From an uncultured Gammaproteobacteria bacterium (GTDB lineage Bacteria > Pseudomonadota > Gammaproteobacteria > Chromatiales > Chromatiaceae), in NCBI GenBank assembly GCA_937926265.1, contig CALAZS010000147.1, positions 1 through 16,138 on the forward strand: a stretch of DNA of 16,138 bases, written 5' to 3'. Position 1 is the first letter of the stretch; each line of letters opens with the position of its first letter. Positions 7,942 to 13,829 of this stretch are shown here, piece by piece. A program made the translations under genes and the position numbers. The notes under the pieces are model-generated. The model saw only the letters and a program-made list of their open reading frames with translations, had not been told where the DNA came from and made no database searches.

Positions 7942-7972
7942 ATCTGCCACGCGAATCTGCCACGCGAATCTG
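7942..7972 (+). repeat. 13-bp tandem repeat upstream of the thioredoxin operon
   Basis: ATCTGCCACGCGA is present twice back to back (7942-7954, 7955-7967), followed by ATCTG of a third copy. It is a GC-rich island in AT-rich DNA and ends 12 bases before the -35 box of the candidate promoter, the place where activator sites often lie. It could equally be a chance slippage duplication. Confidence 0.85.
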
Positions 7973-7984
7973 ATTGATTTAGGG

Positions 7985-8013
7985 TTGTTATGGCGTTTAT
8001 ATTCAACTATAGA
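7985..8013 (+). promoter_or_regulatory. Sigma70-type promoter for the thioredoxin-TolC-adaptor operon
   Basis: TTGTTA (7985-7990) and TATAGA (8008-8013) are separated by exactly 17 bases, each matching the consensus at 4-5 of 6 positions. The predicted transcript start is near 8020, leaving a leader of about 20 bases that contains the ribosome site AAGGG (8030-8034), 5 bases before the ATG at 8040. Confidence 0.55.
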
Positions 8014-8039
8014 AATAGAATTAACCCTGAAGGGATATT

Positions 8040-8600
8040 ATGCGTTTTAAAAATCTATACTTTGCCAATCTTTTTGCTGCAGGGCTTTTGTTGCTGTCAG
8101 TGTTTGCCAGTTCTGCCATTTTTGCCAGTGGGCAAACCCGAGACCCGCTTCAGCACTTTTTCTATGCGTCTTTTGGTGATCTGTCGGAGGAGGCGCTGAC
8201 AGCCAAGGATGAAGGGCAAAAAGGGGTTCTTTTGATGTTCGAGGAAGATGACTGTCCATTCTGTGCGCGTATGAAAAAAACCGTACTCAACAGGGTCGAT
8301 GTACAGGATTACTTCCGGGCTAATTTTCGTCCGATATTGATTGATAAGGAACTGACGGATGAACTGGTTGATTTCGATGGCAGTGACACCACCATGAAGG
8401 ATTTTTCTGAAAAGAAATACCGGGTGCGTGCGACACCGGTTTTCCTGATGTTCGATGTTGACGGTAATTTAATGAAACGTGGACGTTATACTGGCGCCAT
8501 GACCAGTGTTGAAGAATTTATGCAATTCGGACAGTTTTTTGCCGAGGGGATAAACAGCAAGATGAGTTTCACCAAGTACAAAAGATCCCTTAAAAAATAA
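8040..8600 (+). CDS. Exported thioredoxin-fold protein (SoxW/thioredoxin-like)
   Basis: Probably a periplasmic thiol-disulfide protein. The N-terminus is a signal peptide (MRFKNLYF, hydrophobic 9-28, likely cleavage after FAS near residue 30). The thioredoxin fold follows, with active-site Cys72-Pro-Phe-Cys75 in FEEDDCPFCARMKK and the cis-proline at Thr132-Pro133 (RATPVFLMFD). A polar insert (about 104-122) separates the active-site helix from the cis-Pro strand, as in SoxW-like and Thioredoxin_2 proteins. The C-terminal tail is basic (FTKYKRSLKK). It is the first gene of an operon with TolC and HlyD-type genes 34 bases downstream. A role in keeping exported thiols reduced is inference. No sox genes are in the window, so I do not name it soxW. 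Confidence 0.82.
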   Translation: MRFKNLYFANLFAAGLLLLSVFASSAIFASGQTRDPLQHFFYASFGDLSEEALTAKDEGQKGVLLMFEEDDCPFCARMKKTVLNRVDVQDYFRANFRPILIDKELTDELVDFDGSDTTMKDFSEKKYRVRATPVFLMFDVDGNLMKRGRYTGAMTSVEEFMQFGQFFAEGINSKMSFTKYKRSLKK

Positions 8601-8634
8601 TTAAATTACTTAAAGAAATAACATAAAAATTAAA

Positions 8635-9954
8635 GTGCGCTCCTACTTTTCAACTGCAATCCATTATCGGGTTTTACTGATTTTCCTGATTATATTGACT
8701 TATCAGGAGGTAGCCGTTTCAGAACCCTTACCATCGCCATTGACGCTGGAAAAGGCGCTGGAAGCGGCTGAGCAGCATCCTTCGATGGAACTATCCTTAA
8801 GCCGGCTTGAACTAAGTCGTGCCGAGGCTGCCGCGATTGAAGCCGAATCAGGTCTGAATATTTCCGCCGAGGGTTATCTTACATGGATCGAACCGGCCGA
8901 TATTGCCATCCGTCGCGGAAATGATGACAGCAAGGCTTTACTGTTGGCATCAAAACGCCTGTACGATTTTGGCTATACCGAGTCGCGTGAAGCAGCTGCA
9001 TCTGAAAATATCAGAAACCGGGAATTGCTAAACGTCGATCAGCGGCTTCAGCATCTTATCGATGTCATGGAAATGTACTTCACTGTCTTGATCGTTGACA
9101 AAGACTATGTGCTCAAAAATGAAGAAATGACCATGGCCTTTCTGGACTACGACAAGGCCAGGGATCGCCATGAACTGGGTACCGTGTCAGAAGTTGACCT
9201 GCTGGCACTGGAAACCGGTTACCGGGAACTGCTGCAAAAAAGAAAACTGGTTGAGCAGCGGCAACGCCTGACACGTATTCAGCTGGCTAACCTGATGAAC
9301 AGGCCGAATGAATTGCCTTCCGAGTTGATTAAACCTGATGTTGACTGGAAAAAACCATTACCGGATTTAACAACCGTGATTGATACGGCATTACAGAATA
9401 ACCCGGCGTTGCTGGCTGCACGTTCGGCCCTGACTGCAGCCCAACAGCAGGCAAAGGCCTCTGAATATGCTGGTAACCCTGTTATCCGGGGTGAAATGCT
9501 GTTGGGTGAATATGAGCGTGAGACCGCGTCGACTCATAAGGCCTCTGCTGGACTGGTGCTTGAAGTACCACTCTACACCGGCGGACGGGTTGATGCCGAA
9601 AAAGCCAGGGCCAATGCGAATTTAATGGAAAAACAGGCTGAATTAAGAGCTATGGAGCTTGCTGTTAGAGAGCAGGCTGCAGAGCAGTTATTGCTGCTTG
9701 ATTCCCTGAAGGCCGATCTTGAGGCGCTGCAGATCAGTGAGGATTACGGGGAACTCTACCTGGACAAAAACCGCGCTCTATATGAGCTCGAGGTTGCCTC
9801 CGATTTTGGTGATGCTGTCGTAAGGGTGTCACGTGTCATTTTGAATTTACTTCGTTCCGAGCTCAATTATGCATTGGCCGAGGCGAGACTGGCTGCCCTG
9901 ATGGGTAAAGACAATTTAAAACTGGAAGTTACACCAAGTGATGCGACAAATTAA
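8635..9954 (+). CDS. TolC-family outer-membrane efflux channel
   Basis: Outer-membrane/periplasmic tunnel protein of the OEP (TolC) family, which docks with a periplasmic adaptor and an inner-membrane pump. The 439 residues are mostly long amphipathic helices rich in Ala, Leu and Glu, with the usual internal duplication: helices from about 35-75 and 120-235, then 250-280 and 310-420. The motif LYTGGRVDAEKARAN near residues 312-326 is typical of the second half. The signal peptide spans about 1-29 (hydrophobic 13-22, cleavage near AVS). The start is a GTG; no ATG occurs in frame before the signal peptide, and the ribosome site is weak. The end overlaps the adaptor gene by 17 bases. Confidence 0.88.
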   Translation: MRSYFSTAIHYRVLLIFLIILTYQEVAVSEPLPSPLTLEKALEAAEQHPSMELSLSRLELSRAEAAAIEAESGLNISAEGYLTWIEPADIAIRRGNDDSKALLLASKRLYDFGYTESREAAASENIRNRELLNVDQRLQHLIDVMEMYFTVLIVDKDYVLKNEEMTMAFLDYDKARDRHELGTVSEVDLLALETGYRELLQKRKLVEQRQRLTRIQLANLMNRPNELPSELIKPDVDWKKPLPDLTTVIDTALQNNPALLAARSALTAAQQQAKASEYAGNPVIRGEMLLGEYERETASTHKASAGLVLEVPLYTGGRVDAEKARANANLMEKQAELRAMELAVREQAAEQLLLLDSLKADLEALQISEDYGELYLDKNRALYELEVASDFGDAVVRVSRVILNLLRSELNYALAEARLAALMGKDNLKLEVTPSDATN

Positions 9955-10708
9955 TTCATTATTCATATTCTCATGGCTGCTGTTTTTTTCAGTCCATTCG
10001 TTTGCAGCAGAAATAAACGCCAAGCTCGACTGGTCTGACTTAAGGCGGCTTGGTACCACTGTTTCAGGTAAGGTCACCCAGGTAAATGTTCGCCCCGGGG
10101 TTGTTGTTGAAAAAGATACAGTTTTAGTGGAACTCGATCAGCGCTTTTTTAAAGTCAACCAGGAAAGAACCCGGGCTGAAAGACGTGCTGCCTTGCTCCA
10201 GCTTGAAGAGGCGTTAAGGGAGCAGGACAGGGCGATAGAACTTTACGACAGAACAGTCATTTCCGACTATGAGCGTCAACAGGCTGATATTCAGCTATCA
10301 GCAGCGCGAGCAAAATATGCCCATGCCCAGGCAGAGTATGAACGTGCCAAACTTGAACAGGAATACAGCCTTATCGTTTCACCTTATGACGCCGTTATTA
10401 TTTCGGTCGATACAGCCATAGGCGAGGTCGTTGTTAACGAAAATGAAAGCCGGGTGCTTGTTGAAGTTGCCAGGGCAGATCAAATGTTGTCTCTTGCTGA
10501 AGTCAGCAGTGAGCAGGTTGCAGGTGTTAATGTTGATGATGAGATTGAAGTGGCATTTCGTGGTAAATGGCAGGATGGCCAGGTCGACAGTATAACGCCG
10601 CTAAAACCGGGAGCTGATCAAAAGTATCTTTTATCAGTGAGGTTTGCAGTCAGCCCTGAAGCTGCCGCCCGGTCTGGTGAATCCTCGGCTATCAGGTTAC
10701 CTGATTAG
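9938..10708 (+). CDS. Short HlyD/RND-type periplasmic adaptor
   Basis: Membrane-fusion adaptor linking an inner-membrane transporter to TolC. An N-terminal signal peptide (to about SFAA, residue 24) is followed by the first half of a lipoyl domain (GTTVSGKVTQVNVRPGVVVE, about 39-58), a short coiled-coil hairpin (about 70-140, rich in Arg/Glu/Ala), the second lipoyl half (YSLIVSPYDAVIISVDTAIGEVV), and a beta-barrel ending in a GESSAIRLP-type strand. The 256 residues are short for the family because the C-terminal membrane-proximal domain is missing; the stop is clean. Starts at 9938 (GTG) and 9941 (ATG) are both possible; GGAAG at 9924-9928 is better spaced from the GTG. No pump gene follows; the next gene is convergent. 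Confidence 0.85.
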   Translation: MMRQINSLFIFSWLLFFSVHSFAAEINAKLDWSDLRRLGTTVSGKVTQVNVRPGVVVEKDTVLVELDQRFFKVNQERTRAERRAALLQLEEALREQDRAIELYDRTVISDYERQQADIQLSAARAKYAHAQAEYERAKLEQEYSLIVSPYDAVIISVDTAIGEVVVNENESRVLVEVARADQMLSLAEVSSEQVAGVNVDDEIEVAFRGKWQDGQVDSITPLKPGADQKYLLSVRFAVSPEAAARSGESSAIRLPD

Positions 10709-10748
10709 AACCCTGTCTTTTGTATTCACGGCCTAGATTCATGGCCGT
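10691..10748. other. Inverted repeats at the convergent end of the adaptor operon
   Basis: ATCAGGT-T-ACCTGAT (10691-10705) is a perfect palindrome around one base and runs up to the adaptor stop codon. A second inverted repeat, ACGGCC/GGCCGT (10728-10733 with 10743-10748, 9-base loop), follows. Neither has a T-tract on the plus strand, so a factor-independent terminator is not shown. They may be weak 3'-end structures between convergent genes. Confidence 0.4.
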
Positions 10749-10786
10749 ATATCTCTGGTCCTTTATCCCTGGCCCTTTTTCTTTGT

Positions 10787-10814
10787 CCCTTTATCTCACC
10801 CCCTTTATCTCACC
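10787..10814 (+). repeat. 14-bp tandem repeat at the 3' end of the Pro/Gln-rich gene
   Basis: CCCTTTATCTCACC occurs twice in direct succession (10787-10800 and 10801-10814). The second copy carries the stop codon (TAA at 10805-10807, minus strand) and last codons of the minus-strand gene. Looser copies (TCCTTTATCCCT, GTCCCTTTAT) extend the pattern leftward to about 10759, so the whole stretch is a decayed minisatellite. Confidence 0.8.
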
Positions 10815-11863
10815 CCAGGGTAGTTCGGCGGATAAATAATTTCTTCTTCCGGAATCTTTTTGAAAAAATCTCCCGTGCCTGATGATGTCTGGGGACTGAT
10901 GGGTGCGTTGCCATATAGATCCTGTGGCACAGGAAATTGGTCAAAATGTTGTAAATCCATGTTGGCCGGTGGCGTAAATGGCCTGCCAGAAAGGTTATCA
11001 GAAAGGTTATTAGGCCAAGGGTCATTCAGGTGCGCCTCATTAAGGTAAGGGTCATAAGCTTGCTTGGCATAAGGCCTTTGCGCGTAAGTGGGATTCAAAG
11101 CTGGATAGCTTGACATAAAGTTACTTTGACCATTTTTTTGAAAAAACTGGTTGCCCTGGTAATAACGGTTTGGCCTTGGGTAGTCATATGCCGACGGATC
11201 TGGTGCAGCCTGAAAGTTAATCGGGTCAGCTGGTGCCTGAGCAGGTTGCTGTCCCCATTGGTCAAAAGGCAGGTTTTTAGCATTCTGGAACTGTTCATCC
11301 AGTTGCCGGGCATCCGGATACTCATGCTCGGGTGCAATGTATTCATTTGGCGGCGGTGGTAAATCCTCAGGCTGTTGTTCCGAATTAAACATGAAATTCG
11401 AAGTTGCCCGCATATTGGATGGCATGCTGGACGGTATGTTGGCCGAAATATTTTCTGATATATCAGCTGGCCTGTTTTCTCGCATAGTTTCTGGCCCCTT
11501 TTGCATTGGGGGTGACTGGATAGGCATTGGCTTGGCAAAAATCAAAGGTGAGTAACCCGGCTGGGTCAGAGGTTTAAGCCCCTGCGTATTTGGCTGTGTA
11601 TTTGACTGATTATTTAGATGTTGATTTGGCTGATTATTAGTCTGTTGTTGAGGTTCGCTGATCATCACGTAAGGCGCACCTTTACCCAGGTTCAGCTTGG
11701 ACTTTTGCAGGACCTCTTTCTGTCCATATTTACCTGGCAGGACAGGGTGATCATTTTGTCGGCCAGTTTTAGATTCCTGTAGAGAATCAGGTAGAGTCCC
11801 GGCTAAGAGTGTTCCGGAAATAACGGCTGGAAAAACAAACTTTAAAATTGTTGAAAATGGCAT
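10805..11863 (-). CDS. Exported Pro/Gln/Asn/Tyr-rich low-complexity protein
   Basis: I do not recognise this 352-residue protein. It starts with a probable signal peptide (MPFSTILKFVFPAVISGTLLAG, possible cleavage near 22-26) and then has almost no predicted globular character. Residues 71-94 are a Gln/Asn/Thr run (QQQTNNQPNQHLNNQ...). Residues 97-200 are Pro/Met/Asn-rich with NIS/NIP-type repeats (138-150) and a PPPP run (169-172). Residues 220-275 are rich in Tyr, Pro, Asn and Gln (YDYPRPNRYYQGNQFF, YAQRPYAKQAYDPY). The tail is acidic then aromatic (PEEEIIYPPNYPGVR). There is no cysteine. It lies 100 bases (145 with the stop region) downstream of cpdA on the same strand. The clean full-length frame and signal peptide argue for a real gene. 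A surface, envelope or matrix role is only a guess. Confidence 0.7.
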   Translation of the reverse strand: MPFSTILKFVFPAVISGTLLAGTLPDSLQESKTGRQNDHPVLPGKYGQKEVLQKSKLNLGKGAPYVMISEPQQQTNNQPNQHLNNQSNTQPNTQGLKPLTQPGYSPLIFAKPMPIQSPPMQKGPETMRENRPADISENISANIPSSMPSNMRATSNFMFNSEQQPEDLPPPPNEYIAPEHEYPDARQLDEQFQNAKNLPFDQWGQQPAQAPADPINFQAAPDPSAYDYPRPNRYYQGNQFFQKNGQSNFMSSYPALNPTYAQRPYAKQAYDPYLNEAHLNDPWPNNLSDNLSGRPFTPPANMDLQHFDQFPVPQDLYGNAPISPQTSSGTGDFFKKIPEEEIIYPPNYPGVR

Positions 11864-11963
11864 TAATGATCAGACAGGTATTACTTGATAGCCAATTTTA
11901 AGCGTTTATAAGGCAGTTTGTAAGCGTGAATATCTAGCGTGAGTATGTTTTATTATTTACTGT

Positions 11964-12809
11964 CTAGTATCCTCCAGACGCAAAATCCAGGCCGTCTGGC
12001 ATTTCACTTAATCGTGTGACGCAGGTTTTGATGGTTCCGTCCGGAAGTAACGCAAGCCAACGGCAGCCAGGTGGTTCTTCATCCAGACCAAAGTCATCTT
12101 TTTCGGGTTCGAACTGGATACAGGTTGATGGTGTCGCCATCATCGGGATACCGTTTCGCTCTTTATCAAAAATCTGGTGTATATGGCCCCAGAGCAGTCC
12201 TTTGATGTTTTCGAATCTGTCTGCAACTTCAAAAAAGTCGCTGGCATTATCAATAAGCATGGTGTCCATCCACTCGCTGTTTACCGGTACGGGTTGATGG
12301 TGCATGCACACCAGTACATGCTTGTCCTGGTTGTCAGATAAAATCTGATCAAGCAGTTCCAGTTCGCTTTGTTCAAAATGCCCTCCCTCGCTATCGAGCA
12401 GGGTGGAGTCCAGAAATGCAAATCCCCAGTCATTGTGGACGGCTGAGGGAAGGTAAGATACCGGTGAATCTTTAAGTGTCTTTCGCATCATGCTCGGAAC
12501 GTCATGATTACCTGGAAGACAGTAAACAGGGACACCGGCTTTTTCCATGATGGACTGGAAGCGCTTGTAGCCAACCGCGGAGGCATCATGCACCAGGTCG
12601 CCAGTCGAAAGAATCAGGTCAACCGGACCACATTCTTCAGTCATTTTCAGAACTTCATCGAGGGTGTACTGGGTGTTCATGCCCAACAGGGTACCGTCAG
12701 TTTCAGCGTATAGATGAGTGTCTGTGATCTGGAGAACTTTAAGACTACCTTCCGGTAAATCACTGAATAATTCCCTCACTATCTGGCAATTATTTTCGGT
12801 ATCACTCAT
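11964..12809 (-). CDS. cpdA: 3',5'-cyclic AMP phosphodiesterase, CpdA type
   Basis: Class III phosphodiesterase of the calcineurin-like metallophosphatase fold, which hydrolyses cAMP to AMP and so tunes CRP-dependent regulation; cytosolic. The dimetal motifs are all present, numbered from the ATG at 12809: ITDTHLY (Asp30, His32), STGDLVHD (Asp71), GNHD (100-103), CMHHQP (His170-His171) and GHIHQ (208-212). The frame stays open to a TTG at 12836, but the ATG at 12809 gives MSDTENN and 281 residues, close to the E. coli enzyme (275), so I prefer it; neither has a strong ribosome site. E. coli neighbours (nudF, yqiA, parE) are absent. Related Mn-dependent phosphatases are the main alternative. 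Confidence 0.88.
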   Translation of the reverse strand: MSDTENNCQIVRELFSDLPEGSLKVLQITDTHLYAETDGTLLGMNTQYTLDEVLKMTEECGPVDLILSTGDLVHDASAVGYKRFQSIMEKAGVPVYCLPGNHDVPSMMRKTLKDSPVSYLPSAVHNDWGFAFLDSTLLDSEGGHFEQSELELLDQILSDNQDKHVLVCMHHQPVPVNSEWMDTMLIDNASDFFEVADRFENIKGLLWGHIHQIFDKERNGIPMMATPSTCIQFEPEKDDFGLDEEPPGCRWLALLPDGTIKTCVTRLSEMPDGLDFASGGY

Positions 12810-13073
12810 GAGAAGGCTAAAAGTTCCTGGGGTCAATTACTCAAACAAGGCATTCAGATATCACTGGCAGATGTCACTCGTTTGAATATCATTTTAGTTT
12901 TTATTAACTGGTTTCAAACATTCATATTAAATATAAGGTAGCTATTTTATTGAGTAAAAACAATAAAATGTGTTCTGAAATTACATCAAGCTCTCAAAAA
13001 ATGCCAGATTTTGTGAATTTGACTGATTCGTGACGGAAAATCATCAATAAAAATCATAATCGAACATAATTTC
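12810..13073. other. AT-rich intergenic region between cpdA and the rubrerythrin promoter
   Basis: The gap from cpdA to rubrerythrin is 448 bases. This left part is strongly AT-rich and holds no convincing gene: the longest plus-strand start (12968) runs only 21 codons without a ribosome site. It should contain the cpdA promoter, but I see no clear pair of boxes. Curvature or a regulator site is possible, not shown. Confidence 0.5.
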
Positions 13074-13102
13074 TTGTAAGGATTGTGGGTTGTGGCTATG
13101 AT
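13074..13102 (+). promoter_or_regulatory. Sigma70-type promoter of the rubrerythrin gene
   Basis: TTGTAA (13074-13079) and TATGAT (13097-13102) are spaced by exactly 17 bases. Transcription would start near 13109 and give an untranslated leader of about 150 bases. The AT-rich sequence just after the -10 box (ATGATAACAATAAT, 13107-13120) partly resembles a Fur box (about 12 of 19 positions by eye), which is weak in such AT-rich DNA. Confidence 0.5.
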
Positions 13103-13219
13103 CGAAATGATAACAATAATAATATTTTAATGATTGGTAAAATCTATCGAAACTATTTGAATTAACAATTCTACTAATTGCAAAATCTTTACTATTCTTA
13201 TTTTCGTTTCACTAAACCC

Positions 13220-13233
13220 GAGTTGATCAACTC
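13220..13233. promoter_or_regulatory. 14-bp perfect palindrome in the rubrerythrin leader
   Basis: GAGTTGATCAACTC is fully self-complementary and ends 10 bases before the ribosome site. As DNA it is a candidate operator for a dimeric regulator; as RNA a hairpin would need an open centre (GAGTTG/CAACTC would leave too small a loop). No second copy is seen elsewhere in the window. Confidence 0.45.
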
Positions 13234-13257
13234 ATTTAAAAACAGGAGGAGAAGACT

Positions 13258-13677
13258 ATGTCTCTTAAAGGAAGTGCAACTGAACAAAACCTGAAAGATG
13301 CATTCGCAGGTGAATCACAGGCTAACCGTCGTTACCTATACTTCGCAGCGAAAGCTGATGTTGAAGGTTATAACGATGTTGCAGCTGTTTTCCGTTCTAC
13401 CGCTGAAGGCGAAACCGGCCATGCTCATGGTCACCTTGAGTATCTGGAAGAAGTTGGCGATCCGGCAACTGGTCTGCCAATCGGTGGTACTGAAGATAAC
13501 CTGAAAGCATCAATTGCAGGTGAAACTCACGAGTACACTGACATGTATCCAGGTATGGCTAAATCAGCCCGCGATGAAGGTTTTGATGAAATCGCTGACT
13601 GGTTTGAAACTCTGGCTAAAGCTGAGCGTTCACACGCTAACCGCTTCCAGAAAGCTTTGGATAGCATGAACGACTAA
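13258..13677 (+). CDS. Rubrerythrin without rubredoxin domain
   Basis: Four-helix di-iron protein; rubrerythrins reduce hydrogen peroxide to water in the cytosol. The 139 residues show the duplicated ferritin-like pattern with all ligands: Glu19 (AGES), Glu52 and His55 (GETGH), Glu89 and Glu92 (GETHE), Glu123 and His126 (AERSH). The C-terminal rubredoxin domain with its two Cys-x2-Cys pairs is absent, and the protein has no cysteine, so electrons must come from a partner. A very strong ribosome site AGGAGG (13244-13249) lies 8 bases before the ATG, and codon use looks favoured, both suggesting high expression. It is followed by its own terminator, then by the Fe-S/CCG and DUF3501 genes, a neighbourhood that I recall as conserved in proteobacteria. 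Confidence 0.92.
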   Translation: MSLKGSATEQNLKDAFAGESQANRRYLYFAAKADVEGYNDVAAVFRSTAEGETGHAHGHLEYLEEVGDPATGLPIGGTEDNLKASIAGETHEYTDMYPGMAKSARDEGFDEIADWFETLAKAERSHANRFQKALDSMND

Positions 13678-13689
13678 TCGATTGTCGTG

Positions 13690-13714
13690 CCGGGGCCGTA
13701 ATGCCCCGGTTTTT
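13690..13714 (+). terminator. Factor-independent terminator after rubrerythrin
   Basis: CCGGGGC (13690-13696) pairs with GCCCCGG (13703-13709) across a 6-base loop and is followed by TTTTT (13710-13714). It starts 12 bases after the stop codon. It would uncouple abundant rubrerythrin message from the Fe-S/DUF3501 genes, which would then depend on read-through or a promoter in 13715-13829. Confidence 0.9.
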
Positions 13715-13829
13715 CCTTAAAATCTATTATTAGCGGTCTCTTATCATTATGGTTTCATATCAAAGGTTTCAGATAAATTTCTGTAACTTTTGATAAGCAA
13801 CCCTACAAAATTTTGCAGCGGAGAATATC

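Noticed and set aside
11095..11538. Long open frame (147 codons) on the minus strand in another frame of the Pro/Gln-rich gene
   Set aside because: It lies wholly inside a gene with low-complexity codon use, which tends to leave other frames open. It has no ribosome site and no protein-like pattern, whereas the 352-residue frame has a signal peptide.
12968..13033. 21-codon open frame in the AT-rich gap before rubrerythrin
   Set aside because: No ribosome site, and the length is what chance would give.
13103..13121. Fur box near the rubrerythrin transcript start
   Set aside because: About 12 of 19 positions agree by eye, but the DNA there is so AT-rich that this is weak; kept only as a remark in the promoter entry.
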